Source: CBDFMG01 sp965221205 [NCBI: bacterium]
Lineage (GTDB): Bacteria; SM23-31
Reading direction: 5' to 3'
Assembly (NCBI GenBank): GCA_965221205.1
Contig: OZ244870.1
Span: forward strand, 1,984,001 to 2,048,000
Length of the DNA: 64,000 nt
In this document: positions 1-8,721 of the stretch, piece after piece
How the letters are laid out: each line of letters starts with the position of its first letter
How positions within the stretch are numbered: position 1 is the first letter of the stretch
The notes under the pieces: generated by a model
Database searches by the model: none
Told to the model about the DNA's origin: nothing
What the model saw: only the letters and a program-made list of their open reading frames with translations
Made by a program: the position numbers and the translations under genes

Positions 1-2
1 AT

Positions 3-791
3 AAAAAGGATGCGCTTCTATATATGGATGGAGCGAATCTGAATGCGCTTCTCGGCTTTGTAAAACCCGGTTCACTTGGTGTCGATATTCTCCATATTAA
101 CCTCCATAAAACGTTTTCAACACCACATGGTGGTGGTGGGCCAGGAGCTGGACCGGTCGCAGTTTCGGACAAACTAGTCGAATTTCTCCCTGTTCCAAGA
201 ATTATCAAATCGGGAGACACATTTCACTTTTCTCATGATTATCCCGATTCGATCGGAAAAATCCATGGCTTTTTCGGTAATTTCGGTATACTGGTGAGGG
301 CGCTAACTTATATGACGATGCTTGGTAAGCGGGGGATGAGACGGGTGAGCGAGAGCGCAATCCTGAATGCTAATTATTTATTATCACTGATTGGCGATCA
401 TTATGAACACCCCTACGGTTCGCCGATCATGCACGAACTTGTTCTTTCTGTATCCAAACAAAAGGAAAAGGGAATCCGGGCGCTCGATATTGCAAAACGG
501 TTGCTCGATTTCGGATTCCATGCTCCGACAACCTATTTTCCACTGATTGTCAAAGAAGCATTGATGATCGAGCCGACAGAAACCGAAACGAAAGAGACAT
601 TGGAAGCATTTGCGGAAACGCTCATTCAGATTGCGGGTGAAGTCGAAAATAATCCTGATATTCTTAAAAGTGCGCCGCACGTGACTCCCGTATCGCGTCT
701 CGATGAGGTAAAAGCCTCTCGGGAGATCGACGTCCGGTACAATTTCGAAATAAGTAATTATTTTAAATGGAAGAGTGAATACTTGCAGTGA
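3..791 (+). CDS. gcvPB: Glycine dehydrogenase (decarboxylating) subunit 2, C-terminal part
   Basis: P-protein subunit 2 of the glycine cleavage system, which decarboxylates glycine through a PLP Schiff base and passes the aminomethyl group to H-protein. The frame is open from the window edge (residues [13 protein letters not shown]), so about 262 C-terminal residues of a roughly 480-residue protein are present. The PLP lysine lies in the motif [15 protein letters not shown], which is intact, and the C-terminal domain looks complete. The two-subunit form is typical of many non-proteobacterial lineages. The 5' part lies outside the window. Trm112 follows 59 bases downstream with its own ribosome-binding site. 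Confidence 0.95.
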   Translation, partial: KKDALLYMDGANLNALLGFVKPGSLGVDILHINLHKTFSTPHGGGGPGAGPVAVSDKLVEFLPVPRIIKSGDTFHFSHDYPDSIGKIHGFFGNFGILVRALTYMTMLGKRGMRRVSESAILNANYLLSLIGDHYEHPYGSPIMHELVLSVSKQKEKGIRALDIAKRLLDFGFHAPTTYFPLIVKEALMIEPTETETKETLEAFAETLIQIAGEVENNPDILKSAPHVTPVSRLDEVKASREIDVRYNFEISNYFKWKSEYLQ

Positions 792-850
792 TGTTTGTTA
801 TATCTTAATAAAGAAGTATTAGAAAAGTATATATAATCAAGGAGTATTCT

Positions 851-1063
851 ATGCTGAATCAGGAATTGCTTGATATTCTTGCCTGCCCGAAGTGTAAAAG
901 CGAGAAAAAGGTTAACAATGAGCAAGGTGAAGAGGAAATTCAGGAAATAGATCTCGAATATGATAAAGATAAAAATCTGTTGATCTGTAATAACTGCCAT
1001 TTAAGATATCGTATCGAGGATGACATCCCGATCATGCTCATTGATGAAGCGGAATCGTTTTAA
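851..1063 (+). CDS. Trm112-like small zinc-ribbon protein
   Basis: A 70-residue protein of the Trm112/UPF0434 family. It has two CxxC pairs, CPKC near residue 12 and CNNC near residue 48, expected to bind one zinc. Eukaryotic and archaeal Trm112 activate methyltransferases; the role of bacterial homologues is poorly defined. The start is supported by AAGGAG about eight bases before ATG. The acidic linker between the two pairs is somewhat longer than in enterobacterial YcaR. It lies 59 bases after gcvPB on the same strand and ends 50 bases from the convergent asparaginase gene. Confidence 0.85.
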   Translation: MLNQELLDILACPKCKSEKKVNNEQGEEEIQEIDLEYDKDKNLLICNNCHLRYRIEDDIPIMLIDEAESF

Positions 1064-1113
1064 GTCAATGCACACATCATAATCATCAGCAATAAAGCAT
1101 TGCACCTTTCACT

Positions 1114-2205
1114 TTAATCTGCAGAGAGTATAAACATCCCCGTATAGATTTTATTTTCTCCATTTTCCATATAAATGAGTTGCGGCTCCGATCCTTTTCT
1201 ACCGCGAATGCTCGCACATCCGAGCTCACCATTTTTATTCAACGCGACAAATTTGTCATTAAAATTGACGTGACCACCATAATTATCAATTATCCGTTGG
1301 CATACTGCCTCACACGCTTTTTGAGGGCTCATACCGCTGCGCATGAATTCTACAAGAAGAAAACTACCGCATGTTTTTATTACTTCCTCGCCCCGGCCAG
1401 TTGCACCTGCCCCGCCGATGTTATTGTCCACATAAAGCCCCGCTCCGATAATAGGTGAATCACCGAGCCTTCCCGATAGCTTGAATGAAAGACCGCTCGT
1501 CGTTGTGATGCCGGCAATATCACCATGAGAATCGACGGATAAAACATTGACCGTACCATGAATCCTTCCGTCAGTTGTATATTCTTCATCAAATAGGATA
1601 CCACTTTGATTATTGCCTTTTTCTTCGGGCGACAGCCAATCATCCTCGTCACTCATATTTTCTTTCCACTCGAGCCATACCTTACGTGCTTTCTCGGTAA
1701 GCAGGTTTTCCTCCTTGAATCCGTGCATTTTTGCAAACCGGAGAGCACCGTTCCCAACGAGCATAATATGGTCCGTCCGTTCCATAACAAGCCGCGCAAT
1801 AGATGAAGGTGTTTTTATGTTTTCAATTGCTCCAACTGCACCGAAGTTATAGGATTTGCCGTCAGCAATCTGTGCGTCGAGCTGTACGACGCCATCTTCA
1901 TTTGGAAGACCCCCATACCCGACGCTTGTATCTTCAGGGTCGACTTCAATCGTGTTGGCACACCTTTCTACAGCATCGAGAGCAGTTCCGCTGTCTTCAA
2001 GAATTGGCCATGCAGAATCGTTTCCTGATGACCCGAGTTCGCTGCGCCGTTCACTGCCGTGACTGTTCATAATGATCGGTCTGACCTGCTGATGCCGTTT
2101 CGAATTTTTCCCGAAAACCGTTCCGGTTCCCGTCAAAATTGTGAAGCCTGCGCCGGCAGAGCTGCCTGTCTTGATAAATGTTCTTCTTGATATTTTTCGT
2201 GTCAT
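1114..2205 (-). CDS. Tat-exported N4-(beta-N-acetylglucosaminyl)-L-asparaginase (glycosylasparaginase)
   Basis: Ntn-hydrolase of the asparaginase-2 family, which cleaves the GlcNAc-asparagine bond of glycoprotein breakdown products. The N-terminus (RKISRRTFIKTGSSAGAG) is a twin-arginine signal, so the enzyme should be exported folded. The autoproteolysis site with its nucleophilic threonine is visible as IHGTVNVLS, followed by the family signature GDSPIIGAGLYVDN and GGAGATGRGE. I chose ATG at 2205 because it begins the Tat signal and is preceded by AAGGAG; an upstream in-frame start at 2253 would add 16 residues before the twin arginines. The protein would be 363 residues, close to family length. 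Isoaspartyl peptidase activity is an alternative within the same fold. Confidence 0.88.
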   Translation of the reverse strand: MTRKISRRTFIKTGSSAGAGFTILTGTGTVFGKNSKRHQQVRPIIMNSHGSERRSELGSSGNDSAWPILEDSGTALDAVERCANTIEVDPEDTSVGYGGLPNEDGVVQLDAQIADGKSYNFGAVGAIENIKTPSSIARLVMERTDHIMLVGNGALRFAKMHGFKEENLLTEKARKVWLEWKENMSDEDDWLSPEEKGNNQSGILFDEEYTTDGRIHGTVNVLSVDSHGDIAGITTTSGLSFKLSGRLGDSPIIGAGLYVDNNIGGAGATGRGEEVIKTCGSFLLVEFMRSGMSPQKACEAVCQRIIDNYGGHVNFNDKFVALNKNGELGCASIRGRKGSEPQLIYMENGENKIYTGMFILSAD

Positions 2206-2320
2206 ATACCGCTCCTTTTTTTGAAGAAATAAGCAAATAATAGTATATTTCAAGCCTGAAAATTAATATAGACTTAGGTACTTAGGTTATTTTTGGATCA
2301 AGTGTTACAGTATACTTAGA

Positions 2321-3034
2321 ATGAGAGAAAAAGTCACTAGATTTATTGTTGGCACAGCATGTTCCCTTTGTTCTGGGGATCGTCTGTACCGTTTGTGTGC
2401 TAATCGTTTTCCATGTAATGGATGTTCTTGTAAAGAGAGCCCGAAGCGGTTCAAGGACGATCTTGCTCTACTGCATTATGTTTCTTTGGAGGTACCTGCC
2501 AATAAAGCTGCCAGGGGTCTTGGTTGTGGCTCCACGACGGTGCGAGGCACATAGATGCTTTATCGACAGGAGATGTAGGATTTTTTGTGTCAGGAAGTGA
2601 GAAGACTTTCCGGCGAGAATAGGATGTGATGCACGCTGCTTTGGTGGGAAACGTACGGGAACCAGCGGTTGCGGAAGTGCCGATACAATAAAGGTTTTCG
2701 GCATGGTGGAACGTCACGGGAAGCTATTGACTACGATGTGACTGCCGCTTGATGAACGAGATCAGAGACACCGCTAAGCAAGGGAGTGTCTTCTACACGG
2801 CTGTTCCATTCGTATACATCGCTGAAGCTTTTTGGTAGACAGCGTGCGGTCGATCATAACACATAGTGCATCACGGGACATCGTCATAGTAACGGCCTTG
2901 AGAGGTTCTGGTTATTTGCAAAAGAAAGACGCTTACAATACCATGGTGTTTTAGCAAAAATCATTGCCTGGTATACCGCAAGAAAATGGAATGAAGATAC
3001 AATTACAGAAACCAAAATCTATACCATCCTTTAA
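2321..3034 (+). pseudogene. Degenerate IS1595-family (ISXO2-like) transposase
   Basis: No single frame is open, but pieces of an IS1595/IS1016-type DDE transposase can be read in different frames. They are an N-terminal segment around KRFKDDLALLHYVSLEVPA, a middle segment CFGGKRTGTSGCGSADTIKVF from about 2632, and a C-terminal segment LERFWLFAKERRLQYHGVL from about 2895. The last frame closes with TAA at 3032-3034. At least three frame changes and an in-frame stop separate the pieces, so it is not functional. Repeated TAGGT units at 2273-2287 and near 3067-3081 in inverted orientation may be the worn terminal repeats. Confidence 0.75.
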
Positions 3035-3083
3035 TCAAAATTCGCGTTAGTCCGTTTTTGACCTTTTGACCTAATGACCTAGA

Positions 3084-4451
3084 TTATTTATCGAGTAGAT
3101 ATCGCTGGAAATTAGTTCCTGATTCTTTCATGATTGATTCGATTTTATCTATCGATCTCGGTGCCCCATAAGATAAATGAATATAACCAAATTCCGTAAT
3201 AAGAAAATTGTCCTCAACCCGAACTCCAAGCCCCTCTTCCAGAATATAGATGCCCGGCTCGACAGTAATGACCATGCCGGCTTCGAGGGTTGAAAGATTT
3301 GTATTGTCATGAACGTATAATCCGATACCATGGCCCAATCCATGATAATAATACTTCCGTAATTCTGAATCCTCTTCAATCATTCCCAATTTTTTTAAAC
3401 CTTTCCGCAAGGTCTCATTTACCGCTTTATTAATTTCACTCCACTGTGCGCCTGGTTTGAGTAAATCTATGCCTGCTTGCTGAGCTGCAAGAACAAGGGA
3501 GTAAATTTCTCTTTGCCGATGAGAGTAGATGCCGTTTACAGGAATCGTTCTTGTAATATCTGCTGTATACATACTATATTCTGCTCCAATGTCGACTACT
3601 ACCAGGTCTTCATCCTCAATGGTTCTGCTATTTTCATCCCAATGGAGCACAACGGTATTCGGTCCTGATGCAATAATGGAGCTAAAGCCGGGCTTCGAAT
3701 TATTGACAGCAAACACATGCTCAATAACAGCTTGTAGTTGATATTCTTTTATCCCCGGTTTAATGGAGCGCATTGCCTCTTTGTGTGCTTCTGCCGTCAC
3801 ATTGATGGCAGTCTTCAACAGAATAATTTCTGAATCAGATTTTATTTCTCGTAGCGACAGCACTAAAGGAACAGGAGACATTACTTCAAAGTTGGCACCC
3901 CGCTCCCGTGCATTATGAAAAAGTGCTTCATCAGCAGTCAAAGGGTCTGTGAGTCGTTTTGAGCGGGAATAATCCATGTAAACGGTTGAATAATTGTCGT
4001 GGTGGAGAGTTTCTTCCAGAACCTCCTGAAAGTCCCGATAAGGCAACACTTGCTGAAATCCAAGTTCTGTTTGTGCTCCCTCAATGCCGAGAGACACCGG
4101 GTCCCAATCAGCTCGATCATTATTACGTTCCTGAATAAACAAAAACGCATGTTGAGCATCATCGTATGAGCCATTGTCTCCCGAAGATTTTTTTGCAATA
4201 ATGAGTGTGGAATTGGGCTCTGTCACACCTGTCAGATAATAGAAGTTATTCTCTTGACGGAAGAAATTGAATTCCTCAGATGGTTCAAGTGCTCGCATTA
4301 TGAGGACACTGTTGTCATTCATTGTATCAAAAATGGCGTTACGACGGGTAGCAAACTCGTCTGGAGATTGCCCTGCGGAAGCTATATTGTTGATAGATAA
4401 AATCAATATGACAAGCGAAAATAATCCAGAATTCCTATAGAAGTGAAACAT
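3084..4451 (-). CDS. Secreted Xaa-Pro aminopeptidase (M24B)
   Basis: Metallopeptidase that removes an N-terminal residue preceding proline. An AMP_N domain occupies roughly residues 30-170, followed by a pita-bread M24 domain. The five metal ligands can be recognised: Asp in VVDIGAEY, Asp in TADITRTIP, His in GLGHGIGLYVHD, Glu in VEPGIYI and Glu in VRVEDN. The N-terminus (MFHFYRNSGLFSLVILILS) is a signal peptide, so it acts outside the cytoplasm. ATG at 4451 gives 455 residues; a TTG at 4472 would add seven. Neither start has a clear Shine-Dalgarno sequence. The gene stands alone between an IS remnant and a long noncoding stretch. Confidence 0.88.
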   Translation of the reverse strand: MFHFYRNSGLFSLVILILSINNIASAGQSPDEFATRRNAIFDTMNDNSVLIMRALEPSEEFNFFRQENNFYYLTGVTEPNSTLIIAKKSSGDNGSYDDAQHAFLFIQERNNDRADWDPVSLGIEGAQTELGFQQVLPYRDFQEVLEETLHHDNYSTVYMDYSRSKRLTDPLTADEALFHNARERGANFEVMSPVPLVLSLREIKSDSEIILLKTAINVTAEAHKEAMRSIKPGIKEYQLQAVIEHVFAVNNSKPGFSSIIASGPNTVVLHWDENSRTIEDEDLVVVDIGAEYSMYTADITRTIPVNGIYSHRQREIYSLVLAAQQAGIDLLKPGAQWSEINKAVNETLRKGLKKLGMIEEDSELRKYYYHGLGHGIGLYVHDNTNLSTLEAGMVITVEPGIYILEEGLGVRVEDNFLITEFGYIHLSYGAPRSIDKIESIMKESGTNFQRYLLDK

Positions 4452-4855
4452 ATGAAGGTTGGCTTTATTCAAATTCAGTTACTCGTAGTTTTCATCCATT
4501 GTAGCAAAAGATGCTCTCAACAAATAATGAAGTAAATCGGGAACATGCGCAATGAGTGATTGCAAATATCTCTAATGTGAAAAGGTACAAAACACACTCC
4601 TGTGAGTCAAGATATTATTGACAGTCAATCCTAGAGTTTGCTTCTCAGTAATACGAAAAGAGTTTGCATTTGCATGCATAAATATATATATTTATGCACT
4701 GACCTTAGATATTTTTATAATTATCTTGTCTCATAATATGCAGTATTGACTCCGACAATTTCCGATAATAATGTTTTCTGATAATGATTTGTCGAAATGA
4801 CGCGATTTAAATAAAAAATTCTATCATAGTTTTATACTTTAAGGGATGGCTTTAC
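4452..4855. other. Noncoding stretch between divergent genes
   Basis: About 400 very AT-rich bases lie between the start of the Xaa-Pro aminopeptidase on the minus strand and the zinc-ribbon ORF on the plus strand. I see no convincing gene. The notable item is a 24-base perfect palindrome at 4675-4698, annotated separately. The stretch should contain promoters for both flanking genes, but I could not assign them. Confidence 0.5.
4675..4698. repeat. 24-base perfect palindrome
   Basis: The half TGCATAAATATA is followed directly by its exact reverse complement, with no loop. Such a sequence can be a dimeric repressor operator or can extrude a cruciform. It lies in the intergenic region between divergent genes, about 220 bases upstream of the aminopeptidase start and 160 bases upstream of the zinc-ribbon start. 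No binding protein can be assigned. Confidence 0.55.
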
Positions 4856-5299
4856 GTGAAATGTCCAATATGCAGTGAATTTGACGAAGCGGATAATTTT
4901 TCATACCCAAACTGCAATCGTGACAATTTATGCGGTTCACATTACGATTTTGACTTCCTTGTCTGCAGTGACTGTGCTGCCAAGATGAGGCCAACTGCAG
5001 AGAAGAAGGTTACAAAGAAAAAAGCTTGAAACTGCGGTTGCAACAGACAAAGCCGCTATTATATATGGCATTGCCTCAACTGCCACTACTCCGATTATTA
5101 TGCTGAATATGAAAATCAGCCCGGTGCGGACGTTTCTCAAAATCGCCGGGAAACTGGCTCTTCACATCCCGTGTTACAGACCAGAGGATATCCATCTCTC
5201 CTTCTTTGGTCAGAATTGTTTCCTCTATTCGAATTTCATCTCTTCCGCTGTCCTGTCCTTAAGAGAAGGGAGTATTGGGAGTCGAAAGAAGACATTTGA
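4856..5299 (+). pseudogene. Double zinc-ribbon protein interrupted by an in-frame TGA
   Basis: A GTG start at 4856, with AAGGGA nine bases upstream, opens a 57-residue frame with CPIC (residues 3-6), PNC, NLCGSH and CSDC, ending at TGA 5027-5029. The same frame then continues for 89 codons to TGA at 5297-5299. That second half is also cysteine-rich, with CGC, HCLNC and an aromatic-rich stretch, so the two halves look like one protein of about 147 residues. The TGA may be a nonsense mutation, or the first half may be a functional short protein. Recoding as selenocysteine is conceivable but unsupported, because other genes here stop at TGA. No known family was recognised. It precedes the GHKL ATPase gene by 172 bases. 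Confidence 0.5.
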
Positions 5300-5471
5300 A
5301 CCTGACTGGGACGGGTTGTACCAGCAAACGGGTGTCCCTGTCTTGATCCGGGACCACGAGAGAATGACGAAAAGCCATGGAGCGTAAACAAGGGTTAGTT
5401 CTCGTTGCCGAAGCCTTCTCGATCTCGCCGGTACTGAAATGAGTTTAGAAGATATTGACAAGGAGATATCA

Positions 5472-7424
5472 ATGATTAAATCTCCGACCTCCAACGATGG
5501 ACGTAATAGGGTCATCAAGCGCACCGTCTCTGCCTCGGTGTTTCACCGCCTTGGGGACGAGTTGATCAAAGATCCTCAAACTGCTTTCTGTGAGTTGGTA
5601 AAGAACGGCTTTGATGCAGACGCTACAGAGGTCCTCATAAGCTTCCAAAAAACCCAAAAAAATGGTGGTACTATCTCCATCCAAGACAACGGTACGGGAA
5701 TGACGGTAGAAGATGTTGAGACCAAGTGGGGCCGAGTTGGAGGAGAAAACAAGGCACGCGAGCGATACAGCCCAAAGTTTAAGCGCCCAAGATTAGGCGC
5801 AAAAGGGATCGGGCGCTTTTCCCTGTCAAAACTTGGCAACAGTGTCAAAGTAATAACCCGCCCACCGGGAAATCCGCTGCAGTTGGTTTTCTCTGAGAAT
5901 TGCGCGAACTTTACTGATGACAAAGAATTCCATGAAATGGACATTTCTTACACAGAAGGAAGTCCTCGGAGAGGGTTTAACTATGGGACGATTCTCGAAA
6001 TTTCCGAGCTCCATGAAGCAGATCGGTGGGGAAAGCAAGCAATTAAAAAAGTACAGAACATACTTCGCCATCTCATTGCTGCGGAGCGGAAGGATCAGAA
6101 CTTCCGTATCCTATTTGATTGTTCAGATTATCCAGATCTCACAGGCCCACTTACGAATCCAATAGCTGGGCAGGAGTCGCACCGAATCGATTTTAGGATC
6201 GATAGGCACGGCGCCTATGTGTGTGAAACCAAAGTTAACGGCAAGACCATCTCAAAAAAGAAGGAACAGAGAGAAGCTCCTTTATATGGTCCAGTTGAAG
6301 GGGTCATCAAGTACTACCGACAAGGGTTGAAGCCGAAAGATCGCACGTTGGCCGGGGACAGTGAAGAATCTCACATGGGAATCAAAGTTTATAGGGATAA
6401 CTGCCGGGTTCTTCCCTACGGCGGAGAATCGGATGATTGGCTCAAGATACAAGAAAAAAAAGCTCGTGCAGGAGGAAAATACTACGTTACTTCTCGATAT
6501 GCGGCTGGATCGATATACATCTCGGCAAACGATAATCCAGATCTGAAAGATGCTACGAACCGCGAGGCTGGCATGATTGAGAACAGCACATTCGAGGCCT
6601 TTCAAGCCTTTGTTCATAGCCATGTTGCTGTACTGAACACACTGTTGGAACAGGAGACACGCTCAGAGTCTCAGAAACAAAAACGCCAGACAGTAGAGAA
6701 GATACTTGATACGATCGTGAAATGTTTGAATCGCCTGGAAAGTGATGCCTATGAAGACTATGTGGAGCGCCTGGACCGGAGCAAGAAGGGGGAGTCCGGC
6801 GAGACAAACAAAAAACGGGACTCAATTGTAATTGATTTGAAGCCGCTGTCAAAAGAGGAATGGAGTTGTAACGATTGCGAGACACACTGGAGAGTCCTCA
6901 AAGGGACAACACCTAGTGCTTGTATGGAGTTCGCTGTCAGTCGAAGTGGCGATCTCCGGGATGTCGAAGGATGTGATAGTAGAAACATCAAAAGGGCAAA
7001 ACACACAGAGCATAAATCAGCGAGCCCGCGCACGTCCATAGTCTCTGGTGAATATGCTCTCATTGCAGGGAGGCAGTTAAAGGTAAGAGTAGATGAAAAT
7101 ATGGGTGAGAATGACGTTGAGTTCTTTTTCGATGCGAGAGAGATTGTTGTGAATGGCAATCACCCTGCCTACAATCTTGCAGAAAAATTGGATCGTGTTA
7201 AGAAAGACGAGGTCGGAGTATTTGTCTCGCCGGCTCTTAGGGTCCATATAACAAAGTGTATCTGCTTCGCTTGGGCTGAACTGCACTTCAATAAAACTAA
7301 GAACTGGGATGATTTCAAGTACCGATACGACGAGTTGCAGGATAGCATCTGTAAGACTGTGGGGCAGGAGTTGAGTTTTAAGAGACCACCACCAATGACT
7401 ACTGCGGCTCAAAGCCGCCTGTGA
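5472..7424 (+). CDS. GHKL-type ATPase (HSP90/MORC-like), 650 aa
   Basis: The N-terminal 200 residues form a Bergerat-fold ATP-binding domain: N box CELVKNGFDADA, G1 box DNGTGM, and the lid motif GAKGIGRFSLSKLG. The rest includes a region of conserved hydrophobic strands, a lysine-rich linker and a C-terminal domain of unknown function. Two cysteine pairs, near CNDC and the later cysteines, might bind zinc weakly. This architecture resembles stand-alone HATPase_c_3 proteins often found in defence islands, and eukaryotic MORC proteins. No kinase phosphoacceptor is visible. I chose ATG at 5472 because AAGGAG lies at 5460-5465; an upstream ATG at 5439 has no such site. The neighbours (zinc-ribbon ORF, plasmid RepA remnant) suggest horizontally acquired DNA. 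Confidence 0.8.
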   Translation: MIKSPTSNDGRNRVIKRTVSASVFHRLGDELIKDPQTAFCELVKNGFDADATEVLISFQKTQKNGGTISIQDNGTGMTVEDVETKWGRVGGENKARERYSPKFKRPRLGAKGIGRFSLSKLGNSVKVITRPPGNPLQLVFSENCANFTDDKEFHEMDISYTEGSPRRGFNYGTILEISELHEADRWGKQAIKKVQNILRHLIAAERKDQNFRILFDCSDYPDLTGPLTNPIAGQESHRIDFRIDRHGAYVCETKVNGKTISKKKEQREAPLYGPVEGVIKYYRQGLKPKDRTLAGDSEESHMGIKVYRDNCRVLPYGGESDDWLKIQEKKARAGGKYYVTSRYAAGSIYISANDNPDLKDATNREAGMIENSTFEAFQAFVHSHVAVLNTLLEQETRSESQKQKRQTVEKILDTIVKCLNRLESDAYEDYVERLDRSKKGESGETNKKRDSIVIDLKPLSKEEWSCNDCETHWRVLKGTTPSACMEFAVSRSGDLRDVEGCDSRNIKRAKHTEHKSASPRTSIVSGEYALIAGRQLKVRVDENMGENDVEFFFDAREIVVNGNHPAYNLAEKLDRVKKDEVGVFVSPALRVHITKCICFAWAELHFNKTKNWDDFKYRYDELQDSICKTVGQELSFKRPPPMTTAAQSRL

Positions 7425-7612
7425 CTACTGTCAGCCTTTGCTCCGGGCTCGGTACCACCAGCGACACAGAGGGGCCGTGGCCATGGAAATGGATCCCGGC
7501 ACCCGCATCTTCATCACCCTGCCAGTGTTTCCAGTTCCAGAGATGCTGTCTCGTGAATAGACGTCCGGCAGTGGTGTCCCTGTGTTGTCTGAGGAACATG
7601 GGAGAATGAACT

Positions 7613-7860
7613 ATGCGGTGTCAACAAAACAGTCTGGTTCCCATCGGTGAAGTCATCGCCGATCTGCCCGGCCCGGTGAAAGCAATCCGCGACGCCTCGC
7701 TCCAGGCGCGGCTGTTGGCGCTGTGCAGCCTGCCCCGCACCAACCCCGGCAAGCGGTATCGGTATGTTCGCCGCAACGGCCCGACCAGCCCTCTCTCTGG
7801 GACAGTAAGATCGAACTCAGCGAGAAGTTCTTCAACGAAATCATCCGTCAACCCGGTTTA
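7613..7860 (+). pseudogene. Remnant of a plasmid RepA-type replication initiator
   Basis: Two blocks typical of the plasmid RepA (RepA_C) family can be read. One frame gives LQARLLALCSLPRTNPGKR followed by YVRRNGP. The frame beginning at 7777 then gives SLWDSKIELSEKFFNEIIRQP. In intact proteins these blocks are separated by well over 100 residues, so this copy has a large internal deletion as well as a frame change. The region is clearly richer in G+C than the rest of the window, roughly from 7425 to 7850, which fits plasmid origin. Both strands of the flanking GC-rich part (7425-7612) are open but give nothing I recognise. Confidence 0.6.
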
Positions 7861-7992
7861 TACAATATTGTTCGGTGCTGATTATATTTTTACTGTTGAT
7901 GTCATTATGAAGAACAATCAAAGGCATACATTGCATTTATCAAGCCTGGCGGAAGATTCCTTTAGACCGTGCCATGAATTTCATTATCTGGT

Positions 7993-8241
7993 TTGATTCA
8001 GAAGGCGGGTCAATTCAGGCAAATAAAACAGAGACTTGAGCAGAAAATCAAAGAATCCGAAAGAAGTGATACACCTATGCCCGCAGAAGAACTTCGTCGG
8101 TTCGATATGCAGTTGAAAAAGCTTGGTGATAAACCGCCGGAAGAAATCCTGGTAATTCTTATAAAAAAAGGTATTGATAAAGGCGTGGCAGAAAGTCGAC
8201 GCCCGTACAAAAAAAGAAATTCATGGGTCTGTTCTAAGTGA
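7993..8241 (+). CDS. Hypothetical helical protein, 82 aa
   Basis: TTG start. The protein is rich in Lys, Glu and Arg, and the first 60 residues (QIKQRLEQKIKESERS, then ELRRFDMQLKKLG) should be largely helical. There is no recognised domain, no membrane segment and no strong ribosome-binding site. It follows the RepA remnant and may be part of the same foreign segment or a decayed C-terminal fragment. Its amino-acid composition looks like a real protein rather than a random frame, but the evidence is thin. Confidence 0.3.
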   Translation: MIQKAGQFRQIKQRLEQKIKESERSDTPMPAEELRRFDMQLKKLGDKPPEEILVILIKKGIDKGVAESRRPYKKRNSWVCSK

Positions 8242-8403
8242 AATAGGCATTACAATGTATACGAATTTTTGGAAAAGATTAGTTTTTACCGTAAGGCTAG
8301 TATCAATGTTCCTGAATTTTGCGTTCTATATTATTACTTTCATCTTATGAAAGACTTTGCTATATTATAATGTACAGAAAACCTTATTAAGGAAGGGAAA
8401 GCA

Positions 8404-8553
8404 ATGCCACCAAGACGTTTTTTGAAACGAACAAAAGAGGATATGATAAAAAGACAAAAGTCAGACGCAAAGTTTAATCTTTGGGACAAGGATGGGAAGT
8501 TGATTATAGAGAATGGCAAGTTGGTTGAACCTTCAAAAGATAAGAAGGAGTAG
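8404..8553 (+). CDS. Small basic protein, 49 aa
   Basis: ATG at 8404 is preceded by a strong purine-rich ribosome-binding site (GGAAGGGA at about 8391-8398). The product starts MPPRRFLKRTKEDMIKRQKS and is highly basic at the N-terminus, with a short turn-rich C-terminal half (WDKDGKLIIENGKLVEP). No family was recognised. The next small ORF starts ten bases after its stop and can use AAGGAG at 8545-8550, inside the end of this gene, so the two are likely translationally coupled. Confidence 0.45.
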   Translation: MPPRRFLKRTKEDMIKRQKSDAKFNLWDKDGKLIIENGKLVEPSKDKKE

Positions 8554-8562
8554 CATACCGCT

Positions 8563-8721
8563 ATGACAAAGGAGCAATTCAAATCAAGTCTACCAGACTT
8601 TGGATTTGAGCCCGGTAATAATGAAGAAACGGAGTTTATACATAGGGAAGCTAATCTATGTATAGTTTTGACAGATGCCGGTGGCTCAATTCATAGGTTT
8701 GTATCAACAGGTTTATATTAA
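8563..8721 (+). CDS. Small protein, 52 aa, abutting the acetamidase remnant
   Basis: ATG at 8563, with AAGGAG twelve bases upstream inside the previous ORF. The product starts MTKEQFKSSLPDFGFEPG and contains the segment CIVLTDAGGSIHRF. No family was recognised. Its stop at 8719-8721 falls where an acetamidase-like frame begins, so its true C-terminus may have been lost in the rearrangement that joined the two. It may originally have been longer. Confidence 0.4.
   Translation: MTKEQFKSSLPDFGFEPGNNEETEFIHREANLCIVLTDAGGSIHRFVSTGLY

Noticed and set aside
5027-5029. TGA read as a sense codon throughout the genome
   Set aside because: Intact genes such as gcvPB and the GHKL ATPase gene end at TGA, so a genome-wide code change is excluded; a local recoding remains only a possibility.
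5225-5524. 99-residue minus-strand ORF over the GHKL 5' end
   Set aside because: It overlaps the zinc-ribbon tail and the ATPase start on the opposite strand, has no family motif and no ribosome-binding site.
7399-7851. Several open frames on both strands in the GC-rich patch
   Set aside because: High G+C lengthens open frames by chance. Only the RepA blocks on the plus strand match a known family.
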